Origin: Todiramphus chloris collaris
Taxonomy: Eukaryota; Chordata; Aves; Coraciiformes; Alcedinidae
NCBI GenBank assembly: GCA_025345505.1
Contig: JANVCC010000027.1
Span: forward strand, 1,115,679-1,179,678
Reading direction: 5' to 3'
DNA: 64,000 bases
Shown piece after piece: positions 12,518 through 25,100 of this stretch. How positions within the stretch are numbered: position 1 is the stretch's first letter; the number at the start of each line of letters is the position of its first letter. The notes below the pieces were generated by a model that searched no databases, was not told the origin of the DNA, and worked only from the letters and a program-made list of their open reading frames with translations. The position numbers and the translations under genes are program-made.

Positions 12518-12557
12518 TTAAAAAAAAAAACAACCCGAAACAAAACAAAAAAAAAAG
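12518..12557 (+). repeat. A-rich low-complexity tract
   Basis: Two runs of about ten A bases with an AAAC-rich middle. It may be the tail of a lost retroelement, but no element body is recognisable next to it. Confidence 0.8.
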
Positions 12558-15292
12558 GTAAATTGAATCATTTACCGAGAATGGGCTGTTGTGGACTTTC
12601 TGCTGGGGTAATCAGGCAGGGGAGAAAGGATTAATGTCTCTGCATTATTAAGCTTTGGTGGGCTTGTCATAACCTTCCACCAGCTTTTGCGTTTACTCAC
12701 TAAAACCTGGCTACCAGATGGCATTATTTGGCTTTGCCTGTGCTTCTGAGACATCCTTGTATCATCCTGTATTCTCTCCAGAACCCCTTGGTGTGTTGTT
12801 GTACAGTAAGAAGAGTGAGTCTGGCACCTTTCATTAGCAAACCAAGCAATAAATAGCACGAGATCCCCAGGAACAAGCTGGTGCTGGTTTAATGCTCATT
12901 TAAGTCTAGCATTTTCCTGGCCGATCTTCTCTGGATTGTTATTTATAACATAATTTTATATTTCTATTTTTGTTTCTGAAAACTTGTTTTCTTTTTACCT
13001 TCCTGCATCAGGAAAAGCAGGCATAAAATCTTCAATCAAGTAATTTCTCTCCCATTAGTTTTCTGTCTTTATAATTCTAATGCCAGCATTGACTGGAGTT
13101 AACCCCTAAATTTACTGGTATAAATAAAAAACAAATCGGCCCAAATATATTTCCCATCATCTTCCAAGTATTTATTTCCTGCAGTTATTTTGGTACTCTG
13201 CCTCACCCCAGCGAAGCCTGTCAGAGTTTTTGGCTTTTAACACACATTGTACAAAAATATTCAGCAAAACTAATTTCTGAAAACAGAATTTTCCCACCAA
13301 TAGGTCTTTATGAAGCAACTCCTGAGGTTATGAAGTTATGGCATTTCATAATTGGTTGAGCAACCATCCTCACATACTACTGATAGCTAAATTTTAGTTC
13401 TATTTATGTTCTTCTTATATTTTCTATTCTGTTAAGTTTGGGGCAAACCTTTACAGCACCGACTGCTGCCGTGAGCTACGTTATTCATCTCCCAGCCAGC
13501 TGAAGTACCTGTGGTGGCTTCCTCCTGTTTTAGGCAACGCAGATCTGTTTTGTAGTCTGCAGAGCTGTTTTTAATGGTTCTGGGGAACAAGGACATCTAT
13601 TAAAAGCTCCAGAAGCTCTTTTTAAGACACGCAGCTAGCAGGCTCTTCACTGTGAGCTTTTATCTGTCAAGACTGGCATAAAAATCTCAAGGTGCAAAAA
13701 GCCATTTGGCCCTTCAGACTCCATTCTCTTCAGGAAACCGCTACAGACCCTGCAAGATACGGGGCTCAGACTGAGGTTAAGTGGAGGACACCTTAGACCT
13801 GATGTTCTGCCCGTGCTCAGACCAGGCAGCGAATCCTGAGCTGCTGCTGACTCTGGCCATTAGACAGGCCCTGGGCCCCCGCAGCCGCTCCAGCTCTTCC
13901 CGCAAAGGTCGTTCCTTTGGAGTCCGACCAGCACTGCTGCAGATATTGGCTGTGCTGACAAAGCATGTGCAGGGGGCATGGACTCTGCCTTAGGAAAATC
14001 TCTCAGCAGGATCTATTTCAGATTACATCATGAGTGCTCTCTGTTACTGAATATTAAAGGTATAAATGGAAAATTCATGGTTGTCGGCCTGTCTGCGTGA
14101 GGGAGAACCTTGACATCTTGCTGCCCTGAGTTGTGTTGTCTCCTCTGCAGTAAACCTCTTCAATCAAGGTCTGGTGCAAGCTCCAGGCCCTGTGCCCTTC
14201 CACACAAAGTCACCTCAGAACTAAATTCCATTTCCTGTAGTGAAAGCTTGAGGACCTCAAAGTAGGGTTACAAAATTTTAGGTCTCTGGAGTTCCCTTTG
14301 GCAGAGCCTCCAAGTAATGGCTCCTGCTCTGTCGAAGTTGGAAGGCCTTGCAGTTAAATTGCACATGGATATCTGAGGACGAAGCAGTGGACATAGTGAG
14401 CAGCTGTAGCTGTTCACAGCATTTCCCTAAGGCAATTGCTTGTCCGCTTAGTTAAAGAATGGATCTAAGCAAAATACATCTCTGCAGCAATAACACATCC
14501 CATATATTAAACCATATTTGTCACCCACTTTTGGATTCTTCTAATGATATTAGAGAGACTCCCGTGACACAAAGAGTAGGAATAACCATTTTTAACTTGG
14601 TCACATGTATTTCTATAGGACTGGGTTCTGCCACAAAGACATCATCTGTCCTTGAATATTTGCTTATTTTTCTCCCTGTGTAATCCAAAGTGGAACAAAG
14701 GTAAATACCTTCCTGGAATACACCACAGCACAAAGCCAGTTCTTGTGAGAAGCAATCACAGATGTTATCTTCTTTTTTCTCTCTCATCAAATAGTTCAGT
14801 GCCATCTTTTTTTTTTTTCCTCCCAGCAAACGCTTAATACATTTTTATCTGTTGCACTTTTTAGGTAATTTAGACTCTGCCATCTAGGATCTACCAGGGA
14901 ACCACCAGAGCTGCATTAACTGTGTTCTCCAAAATCATCAACTTTAGTGCAGACCCAAGGAGATGCTTCTGCCATCGGTGACCATTGTTCATGCAAGAGG
15001 GGAGGAAGCTGTGTGGTTAAGGCCTGGAGCTGAACCTTGAACGTGCCTCAAAGCTCAGCACAACAGCCCTCACGCTTCGCCTCTCTCCAGCAGCTTCTGT
15101 GCCATCGCCTTTAGTCCCCTTTTATAATTTACAGTGGGGAGCGTCCCTCATTGTGCCGGCTTTGCAGCACTGCTCTCCTTAGGGATGTGAAAGCCAGCTT
15201 TGATGAAGGCACATGTACAAATCCCTCATTTAGAGGTGCATAAAAGGGCTGAGAAAATCTTCTCTTGTTGAACTTAATGGGGGTTTTACCAT
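12558..15292. other. Unique non-coding DNA, no gene seen
   Basis: Sequence of average to AT-rich composition. A pyrimidine run lies at 14807-14821. The plus-strand frame at 13781-13993 (70 codons, Arg/Ser-rich middle) has no homology I recognise and no evident splice context. Confidence 0.5.
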
Positions 15293-15300
15293 TGACGTCA
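15293..15300. promoter_or_regulatory. Perfect cAMP-response element
   Basis: TGACGTCA, the full palindromic CREB/ATF site, at 15293-15300. The full 8-mer is rare by chance in CpG-depleted vertebrate DNA. No promoter or TATA element is assignable beside it, so use as an enhancer site is inferred. Confidence 0.45.
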
Positions 15301-18055
15301 GAGAGGCTGAGTTCCCACCCCTTCTTCAATCAAGACTAAGACACGGAAGTCAGACGACTGGTAGAAATTATGCAAGAATGACAACCAGCAGGACAGGAAC
15401 ACAGTAGGCTGCCATGTAAATCTTTGGTGGAAGGGGATCAATGACCTTCAGTGCAGTTTTATGAGTATACATATATTTATACGTGTCACCAGAGCTTTCA
15501 TGTCCTAGGGAAGTGCCACGAAGCTCCCACATCTCATTATACAGATGCAGGTAAATTTGCCGTGTGTAGTAAATACACTCAGAAAGATTTATTAGAGAAG
15601 CTGCCTTTCCAACCTCTTCTAATGCTAGCTCTAAGCAAACACGCAAACAAAAGCCTCGCAACCACGCACGGAGAAAGGAGTTGTGAGGAGCATTTAAACC
15701 ACCTGTCCGGGGAGCTACTTTGGGCCCGCAAGATGTGCCAGCACTGGAAAGGTCAGAATGAAAGCTCTGGCAAAGGGAAAGGCAGGGTTGGATCTTAGCA
15801 CGGAGCGCAACTACACCGATACATCGACCCTTCGCCTCCCCTGACAGCCTGAGTCCTGGGACTGCTGCTGGGGTTGGGGTGGCAGACAGCAGCAGGACAG
15901 GTCCCTCAGGTCTGAGGGCCTGACAAGCCATTTGTGCTGCTGAAGGGGGTTGGGGGCTGTCTGATGAAGCGGAAGGAGGGAGCTGCGCTCAGCTTTTGGA
16001 GAAGAAAACATGGGGGCAGAGACAGCAGGAGGACACCCGCTCCACCAGCTCTGGTGGTATTGCAAAGCAAGCGGCACTCAGATGCCCTCGGGGAGCACAC
16101 AGACCCCACACAGAGCCAGCAGTCTGCACAAGCGAGGCGACAGAGTACATGGCCTGGAAAGCCCACATTCAGGCAGCAAACAGGAGAGAAAGCACCAAAT
16201 AGCATGAGTTCTGAGAAAGTTCCAATGTCATTTCTCATTACTAATCCGGTGAGGAGTGGCCTGCGCTGGCCCGCACCAGGACGACCGCATAGGCTACCAC
16301 CTCCCCAGTTAACTTCCAGGGAAGAGCTCTACCTGAAGAGTACCTTAAGTGGCAGGATGATATAATCATCTCTGTCACGATGACTTTGCGGTACCAATTG
16401 ACCAGTAAATCAGAGAGAGGGAGAACACACTTGGCAGATGCATCAGCAAATATGAGAAATCCTTCCCCATAACCAGACCTTCTCCAGTGCTAAAACAAAA
16501 GTGGCCAGAAATTTCTGACTAAATATATTTCCATGGATTAGTCTGCATTGTCAAAGCCACCAAAGAAGTACAGATTCAACAAGTTTTAAATGTGAATATT
16601 CCCGTGGTGCAGACCACTTCCAACCAGAGAGAGAAAAGGAAAAAACAGTGACTCAAAAAAATGTGGTGGGTTTTTTTTTCCCAGTTTAAAATAGACAAAT
16701 GCAACTGTTCTGTTTTGTGATATTTTCCAAAAACCATATTTCGTGTGTTCCAGGGTGGAACAAAAAGAATTTGAGACCTTCAAAGTTATCATAGAATGGA
16801 ACTGTTGTTCTCTGGCCAATTATATTAAGCAGGCCTGAAGTGACAAGAAATGCCCTCAGAAATGAGGGATATAAAGAAAAAGAGGGGCACAGGGAGCTGA
16901 GAAACATTCCTGTTTACAGGAATAACCATATGTTTAATTTGGGAAAACAATGATCTGCTGTCGTCTCTCTGGTTCCAAGGACAGTAGTATCTTAAGGACA
17001 ACATGCAAGATCTTTGGAACAGAATAACCTTAGACAAGTGAGAACCCACCCATAAAACATCCAATAATATCATCGCAGAGTGATAAGGCAATTTTTTTTT
17101 TTTTAAGTTGCCTTTATCTCTCTCCAAATATCTGTGCAGATGCACAGCCCAGCCTAGCAGCTTTGCAAACATTAACACTTGCGAATAGTTGATAAATTCT
17201 GTAAAAGCCAACGTCTCCCCTAGATAGGCAATAAATAGAGACTGGAATTTATCAGATTAAGAGTTAGAGTTTGGCTGTCTAAAGCTGAAAGCCAGAGACT
17301 TTCTTTTAATGGAAAAAATTGTAAGATGGTGCCTTTTAGTAATTTTTGTGATTCTGCAAAGAATAGCTCATGAAATTGTTATTTCGGGAGGAGCTATCAT
17401 CACCTAGTTCAGCAGCTGGCCCATCCATTGGTACTGGCTGGCCTTTAGAAGAAGGTTCTCTGAACCAGCAAAGGAAGTGGCAATGATCATCAGCAAAATT
17501 TCCCTACTTCAATACAAGGAGTGAAGCCGAATGCAGAGTTCACCAAAGCAGGGTGGTGATCAGGGTAGCTGTCAGGAGGGCTGCCTCTCTTGCCATGCTT
17601 ATCCCGAAGCTGCTCTATCAGCTAGTGAAGCTGGCAGCCCTCTGGGATTCAGGATGCCTCTTGCTAATGGCTGTAAAGTCCTTGTCACGTTTTCAGCTCT
17701 GTGTTACTATTAAAGCCAAGTTGCAGATTCCAGAGCTGTACAGAAAATGAAATGCTTGTTAAAAGGAGAAGCACTGTGAGCTCAAAAGCAGCGCCTGCCT
17801 GCTCCATCCCGTTCAGACAGCGTGTCCTTGGGCCTCATTTGTATAGCAGAGAATCCCTGATCGGCAGGTGAACGGTCCCTGCGATTGCCCACACTGCAAA
17901 TTAAAGCAATTTACTGCCTACTCTTCGAAGGAAACAAGCAGGGAGACCCTATCAGCATGTGACACACTGCCGAGAGACAAAGATATGCAGCACGCGTTTA
18001 TTTCTGTTAACAGTCAGAGAAATAATGCCCGTTATTTTAACTCGCCCTTGGAGTT
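15301..18055. other. Non-coding DNA with the longest open frame, no gene supported
   Basis: The longest frame of the window (187 codons, minus strand, 15368-15931) and neighbours of 143 codons (15934-16365 plus) and 128 codons (16825-17211 minus) lie here. They overlap or abut in opposite directions in a moderately GC-rich patch. None has a recognisable domain, and the 187-codon product shows no signal peptide or repeat pattern of a known family. I treat them as chance frames. Confidence 0.45.
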
Positions 18056-18059
18056 ACTT

Positions 18060-18600
18060 CTCTGAAAGAATGTGCTAAATGCTGCGTGTTTCTCATGTGT
18101 CTATTTGAATATGAAGATTCAACAGCACGAGGCTACATCTGTTCTAAAAAAAAAGATCAGCGCTTGGCATCTTGGTGCGCGCTGCACGACAATTCATCAG
18201 ATGCCTTGCAAAGCAGCTAAGATCTACATTTTTAATATTGGCTAGCGGTGCCTCCGGTTTTGGGTTGTTAGCCTAAATTGCTGTACAGATGTTGGATGTT
18301 CTGTGAGCGAGTACTCTGTGCTGCTTTGAAAAGCCTTAAATGAAAAATCCAATATTATTTTGGGAGGCACTCCAGAATTATCAATTGCCTAAATGCATGA
18401 ATATTTCAAGTGCTCCTGAAGAGAATAGCGCTTGAAAACCTCATGCAATAATATTCTGAGATGCTGTAGAGCTTACTTCCCATTATATCTCTTTCAGCAT
18501 TGATTAAATATTATTTGCTACTCCTTCCAGAGTTCATGAGAGGCTCTACGAGACTTTGAAATATCTTGAATTTGGAGCTGCTTAGCCAAGTCAGAAGCCC
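18060..18600. promoter_or_regulatory. Candidate conserved non-coding element
   Basis: About 540 bp of unique sequence free of simple repeats, with many AT-rich core motifs (TATTTGAATATGAAGATT, AATATTGGCTAGC, TCCAATATTATTTTGG, TTGATTAAATATTATTT) between better-mixed segments. This texture resembles deeply conserved developmental enhancers. Conservation could not be tested here. Confidence 0.3.
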
Positions 18601-19034
18601 CGCTGCTCAATTTGAATATATAGCAAGTTCAGATATTTTTCAACGGCAAAAAAAAAGCAGCATGCTATTTTTTCCATGGCTTCCAATTTTGCAAGTCATT
18701 CCAATACTTCTAGATAATGAAACCAGAATAGTCTGAACAAGTGCAACAAGCAGCGTTTAGCACCACGCAGAATTAAATTAGAGAGCACACAGAAATGGCT
18801 TCATCTGAACAAGAAAACCTTGGTTAAATAAATAAACTCCCTCAGACCTCCAATGTAACACAAGAAAAGGCGAAGCAGGTGCTGATAAAGTTACCTGCAT
18901 CAAGCAGTACTTTTCAGAACCGACTCTGCTTCTGGGTTGCGAGGGGTGCGACACCTGAGACATGCCCGGTTCAGCCACATCCATTTCCACCAGCATGGGC
19001 CATTTAGTTGAGATAAATCTCTCCCTAGATTTGC
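18601..19034. other. Unique non-coding DNA, no gene seen
   Basis: No exon or repeat recognised apart from a short A-run near 18647. Confidence 0.5.
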
Positions 19035-19058
19035 AAAAAAAAAAAACAAAAAAACCAA
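19035..19058 (+). repeat. A-rich low-complexity tract
   Basis: A12, C, A7, then ACC-type sequence. There is no recognisable retroelement body upstream. Confidence 0.8.
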
Positions 19059-19369
19059 ACCCCAGAGTATAATTCAGCTTTTAAACACAAGCAGCCCCTC
19101 TGGAAGGTACACGTTTCTATTACTGTCTTACTCTTTCATCAGGTCAGTCCTGCACGTAGACATTTGCATCTGGCAGGTTCTGTGTTGCTGAATTCACCCC
19201 AAACGCTCAATTCCCGTCACTCTTAGAAGTCCTTTGTGTTCAGCTGCTTTTAAAACAGAAGTTTCAAAGCTGCATCACAGTGGATTTGTGGAAACAACAT
19301 TTTCAACCAGCACATGTGAGGATCTGCTTCATAAATGCTTGAATATGTAGAAAGTACCGTGTGACTTCT

Positions 19370-19700
19370 CTGATGAATAACAGCAGAGCGGCACAGCTTG
19401 ACTTTCAAATATTCATAACCAATTCATTAAATGAGGAATGAATGGAAGAAAATTATGATCACGGATATTCCACAAACAGAAGGGAAAGCTAAATGACAAT
19501 TCTGATCTGTCCTCTCAATGTTTTCACAAGAAAGCTCTATTAATATTTAATGCCTGTAATACCTTTTTCAGTCAGCTCTAATTTAAGCGAATTTCATTCT
19601 CTGCGCGAGGTCTGCTAATAGAATACTAATGCTACTAATAGTTGTTTGCCATAGTTGGGAAGGCAGGAGTTAATCTGAGTAATGGCTGTGCCTAGAGATG
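19370..19700. promoter_or_regulatory. Candidate conserved non-coding element, homeodomain-rich
   Basis: A repeat-free tract with many homeodomain-type cores (TTCATTAAATGAGG, CTATTAATATTTAATG, GCTAATAGAATACTAATG, CTACTAATAG) and a CAAATATTCATAACC stretch. An enhancer function is plausible by texture only. Confidence 0.28.
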
Positions 19701-22112
19701 TTATCCTTAACACTGAAGCAGAGACTGTTGTAACCACATAAACCTATCGAGCGGCACAGTTGGAATGGCAGCGGTGTGTCAGAGCGAGCTGTTTCATCTA
19801 GCTACACAAACACCCAGTCCCCAAGATGGCAAAGCACCGGACCGGAGAAGCGTGCTGCGAGCGATGCTGAGACTAGAGCAGAGCGTGCCCCTGAAACGGT
19901 GAAATTGGGGCTGGTGAACAGCAAAGTCAAGACAGCACCTTTCTAAGACCTGCCCGCTGCTTTCCCGGGTCTGTGACCCGCTCTGTGGTGGAAGGTGTTG
20001 ACCCCCAGCTCTGTGCAGCCTGAGGTGCACTCTATGGGCTACGGAGTCATTCCTGCCAAGGGTCTCCTTCCCCAACCCAGCATGGGCAGGTCCTGAAGAC
20101 ACCCAGCCCTCCTCCTTTCAGTGCTGGCACTCACAAGACTGACTCCCAGGCCTTCCAGGACTGGTGGTAGAAGTGGTCCTCAGGAGCTCCATTGCCTTCA
20201 GCCATATGTTTCAAGAGCAGATACCTGCCACCTTAAACGGCTTTAGCTCAATCCAGCTCACCGCTACCTCACATTTGGGGAACACCCTGGTAACTGCGCC
20301 TTTGGAAAACTAAACTGCAATTCCTCGATGTAAGGAGACATTTTATTCTATTCCATACCACTTCTTTGCAGCTTATTGTTTTCCTTCCAAGGAAACATAG
20401 GAAATAAAACCACTTACAGAGTTACCAAAAAGTTTGTGAAGAAACGAAGGGCAGAGCCACGCATTCACATGCTAACATAATATATACAATTAAAAGAACT
20501 GAAGGCTTAATGAGTGCACTAAAGAAAGGTTGGTTTAAGTGCCTGATGCTAATGGTTTCTCAGTCAGCTTTCTGACGTCTATGGAAATGACTCACTTGAA
20601 AAAAACAACACTTATGTACAAGTTTGTTTAAAGAAGTTTGAAAACAAACTTCTGTACAATGGTATGAGCGATGGTCTCGGGACGGTAGAACTGTGAAGAT
20701 ACATCTACCTGGAGGAGGAAACACCAGCCAAAAGGGAAAATGAAAGATCTTGAAATGTTTGAGCATAGAGAAACGCACCGCCAAGCTTGCTGCACCACTG
20801 AACCAAAAGTGGCGCTTTTTGGCCAAGTCCTCACCAGGTTTCTTTGCTAAGTCTGGTTTACCAAACAGGATAAGAAGAACAAATTTCATGTAGATTCAAA
20901 GATAAAAAAAAAAAAGAGGATCTACTTTCTATTGGGGTTGAGATGAACCACCTCAATTAACTCCTTACCCACGGTGCCTCTGTCTGATGCCAGCCAAGCC
21001 TTAGAGGGAGACAGGCCAATGCCTTAGCAGACAACAAAACCTCTTAAGACATTTCTTCTCACTCTACAAAAAATGATGCTAGCTTTTGTTTCATTGGATA
21101 TTTAAAATAGCTCTTTTGTGCTTCTGGGGGGCAACTCCTGCTCCCAAAGCTGTCTCCCCGGGAGCGAGATCAGGTGCCACTGTTGAGCAAGGGCAAGGAG
21201 CAGAGGCCAGCCCCTGTGAGCGGGGCAGGGCTCTGGCACGGGCACAGTGACGCTTGTCATAGGTGGCATGTGGCAAGGCGGGGAGCTGGCATCCCCAGAT
21301 GGGCACCCCTACCGAACTGGTGTGGGTGGGCGTCTCCTGCCTTGTGTGGCACTCAGTGCCCACAAACCTCCCGAGGAGCAGCGTCTCCTGCCTCCCACTG
21401 GCTTCCTACTGGTAGGTTCAGTCCTGAACTGGGAAGGAAAATCAGTCTGGCCGAGTAGTGCTGAAAAGTTGCCAGAATCTGCTCTAAAGCACAAAAAGGG
21501 CATTTTACACTCGGTGTGATCTCCCGTCCTTGTGCAGATATATGGAAGCAGGATGGTGCTAAACCCAGACTCCTCCCTGAGGGAGGATGTGCTGGCAAAG
21601 CAAGAACCCCATCCTTCAAAGTGGGCTGCAATGTTGCCTGCAATCTGAATACTGGAGGATTTGGGCACTTTCATACTTTTTACCTCACTCTAATGCTATT
21701 CAGGCATGGGAGTGTAATAAGTCAGTGCAGCGAGGGTTAATCCTGAGGGGCTGACGGTACTGAGCCTTCTTTTGAGCCGCTGTGTGCAGCTGATCTTAAA
21801 TCTGAAGAACTACCCAGCTACGAATAATGTACTAAGAAGGTAAGTTTCTAAGCAGGCATTTTGTGGTACCAAGTTGCCTTATGGAACCATAATCCTTCTG
21901 CACGTTGTACTGGCTGTGAGGGATTGATGGTAATGGCTGCAGTGAGAGCTGAGGGCTTGCCATGCGGAACAGGAGAGACTTTCTGCACAGCGCTTTGGGG
22001 GATGCCACCGAGCACTTCATACACAGGGCTATGACATTGCCCGTAAGAGCTGAGCCTTCTCCTCTCTTTCTGGAGCACATGAAGGGCTCTGCTGAGAGCA
22101 GGAACACAAATT
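19701..22112. other. Unique non-coding DNA, no gene seen
   Basis: Includes a GC-richer patch at 21170-21420. Frames of 102 codons (19794-20102 minus), 109 codons (20560-20889 minus) and 121 codons (21309-21674 minus, 21848-22213 minus) show no domain. An A-run lies at 20903-20915. Confidence 0.5.
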
Positions 22113-22140
22113 AGGTCATTGACCTTTCCCATGACCTTGA
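22113..22140. promoter_or_regulatory. Nuclear-receptor motif cluster: IR1 plus TCAAGGTCA
   Basis: AGGTCA (22113-22118), one spacer T, TGACCT (22120-22125) form a perfect inverted repeat with 1-bp spacing, the IR1 arrangement known for FXR-RXR. Six bases on, TGACCTTGA (22132-22140) is the exact reverse complement of TCAAGGTCA, the extended half-site of ERR and NR5A receptors. Three consensus half-sites within 28 bp suggest a genuine response element, but no target gene can be named from this window. Confidence 0.5.
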
Positions 22141-25100
22141 CACAAATTCCAGTTTGCATTGACCAGCAGAGTGCCTGCTTGAATGGGACCTGTCCTGTCC
22201 TCTTTCTCACCATGCCTCACCCATTTCAAAGTGCCAGAAACAGAATAGAAAACCAAAGTTCAGATAAAAAGGAGGATTTTTTTAATAACAAAACCCTCTT
22301 GGGGCCTCTCTGCCTTCATAATTTAAGGAACCTAAGTTATTTCATCCTAATTCTGATATTTAGCAATGCTGACAGCTCTAATACATCGTAGAGCCTTCAG
22401 ATCATATTGTTAAGCCAACTCACAAATTAAGCTGAAAAAAGACAGATGCCATAGCTTGTGAGGCTGATAGGCAATGACAATTGTGCTCGTATTCAGCACA
22501 AAGTGCGTTTCACTCCTTCTTGTGCTGCATTCTTTAGTCAGAGAGCACCCAGACATTTTCACAGCAAGAGCTGTATCTTAACAGTTGCTTTTATGGGTCA
22601 TGGGAGACCAACACAGATCACTTCTCCACCCTGTTGGTTAACTACCGGTAGTACAGCAACTACTGTTGTTTCTATCAAGTTCCTTATAATCAAAAAAGAA
22701 TTTAGGTGTGTGTCTTCTAAAGTATATGGTTCTGTATGCAAGAAAGTGTTCGGCTATGACCAGAGCTTCCAATTCATTTAGACTGGGGCCTGCAAGGTGC
22801 AGGGCAGAGGCAACTATGCATGCAGCAGAAGGATTTTCTGTCAGTGGCTCTTTACAAACTGCAGTAAGATTCCTGCAGCTGGGAAATCTCCTGCACACTC
22901 CCCGACTAGCTCTAGTTCTAGGCAGGGAGTAAATAAATGTGCAGAGGAGTTTTCCCAGGAGTAGGTATTACACCAGTGCTAATGAGGGGATAAAACCCAG
23001 TTAGCTCCTCTCCTCCCCTAAGGAATCCATGCTTTTGTAGGTTTGCCCAGAATTCATGCCCGTGATTGCTCCTTCACTGGGAAGGGAGCCTGAAGGGGAC
23101 CTAGAGTGCGGAGTAGGGTCACTGATGGATGAGAAGAAAAACGTTGTGTCTAATTGTAATGCAGTTGAATTGGCAGAAGCGAAGAGGAGGGTCCAGACCC
23201 ATGTGCGCAGCCACATCTTTCAACACACTTCAGACTACTCGTTGGTTTTGGATTGCTATTTGAATGTGTGTGATGATGAAGAAAAGTGTTTTCCAAAGCA
23301 TTCATCACAAGCCTAATTTGGTCTCCTGTAAGTCAATAACGAATTCCTGGATTTCTGTCAACTGAAGCAAAGTTAAGCCAATGCTAAACAGTTTTGGAAA
23401 AACTCGCCCCAAACCCTCACGCAGCCATTCAATTCCCAGTAAGGGGCTGCCTGTGGAAATCTGCAGGCGGCCCAGACGTGCAATGCCGACGGGCACTTGC
23501 TCGCTCTGCACGACCAGGACAGCAGCAGTTCCCATGCAGTTAGCAACACAGACACATCCCTGAGCCTTGTGCAAATAGGGATTGGAGTTCTTTGCAGGAG
23601 GAGTTAAGTGTGCGCTCAGCACACGTACAAGCCCTAGCCCACACGTTTTTGGAGAGGGGAAGATGGCAGGAAGGAAACGTTTGTTGTTGTTAGGTGACTT
23701 TTCTCGGTTTGGAAGACGTATTTCTTCTTCAGCTACACAACCTTAAATATGACAGAAGGCTCTAGTTCACAGGAAAGCTTTGTGCTTTGTTCAAGATTAT
23801 CTTGAAAGTTAACTTAGCATTTTGTTGCTCTAAATAATTACGGCAGCTGCACACTATAAAGATTAAAGGTATGATCCCAGCCTGAGCAGAAGGCTAATCT
23901 CCCACAAAGGGAGAGGAGCCAAAGACTGCATCAACCGCAGCAGGGATTTCAGTATCGCTCCTCAGTTTTATGAAGAAGGTGTTCATGTACAATCCTGGCA
24001 GACAGACAGATGAGGAAGAATGCGTGCTCTGTCATGGGAATTTTGGATGAACTGCATGTTTTATCTTTTTTTTGGTTTTTCTTAAGTAGGAGGAAAGTAA
24101 AACTTGGTTAGGAGGATGTTGGAAATCAGACCAGCAACTTTTTTACAGAAGGGCTGATGACTTTTTGAATTACTTCAATAGAACTCATCACAACTATTAA
24201 TATGCAACAGCTAACTATGAGCTCTTTAGAAGCAGAGAAAGCAGAAGGAGACAGTTGTGTATTTAAAGTAGAAATTACTCATCGGTCTGTAAGGTCCCTG
24301 GGGAGCTGGGCACTTCTCCTTGGTGACCAACATTCCATTTCTCGTTCGAGTTTGCCCTAACCTTTTCACAGGAACCAACCTGTCCCAGGGGCTCTCTGGC
24401 CCCCCCAGAAGGAGAGATCTGGATTTCAGGTCCCGACCCATTTTCCAACAGGAAGCAAAAGTTTGCTGCCGTTCAGCTATAGCACTTTCCTCAGCCCTCT
24501 TCCTCTGCCACCTCTGTATCATGCACTCCTTGTAAACATTTTCAATCATCATTGCTACAAAAAAGGGAAGCTTTATAGGAACAAAATACTTATTTGTCTC
24601 CTTAAGTGCTTGTCTGTAATTCAGTGTAATGATGCTGCACTTTCCTGTGGTCTCTCATTGCCTAGAGGGTACTTTGTATTGATCAAGTCATTGTGTAGGT
24701 CTCAGTAACCAACAGCCGTATGAAAAACCCGCTGGAAGACGAAAAACCTTCCTCAGGTGGAAAAAGACATTTATCAGAGTAATGAAACTTCTGATTCGGA
24801 GAATCATTTAGAAGAAATACAAAAAGAAAGAGATTTAGTGCTCAAATAGGAACCTTCTTGGAGAGGATAGGGAAATACCCACCCAGTTTGTTGTTCTCTG
24901 TCCTTTCCTAAACACACTGACCAGCCCTAACATAGAATATTAAATACTGCTCTATATGCTTTCTGTGGAGTCCCAGCGAGTATGTGCAATATATGCAACA
25001 CTTGTCTAAATTCTAAAATCGTAGTTTTGTCCCAGTGGTAGTTATTAGCAAATATTAACTCAATTCCACTTATTTATTTTCAAAGAAAGCAAGTTATAGG

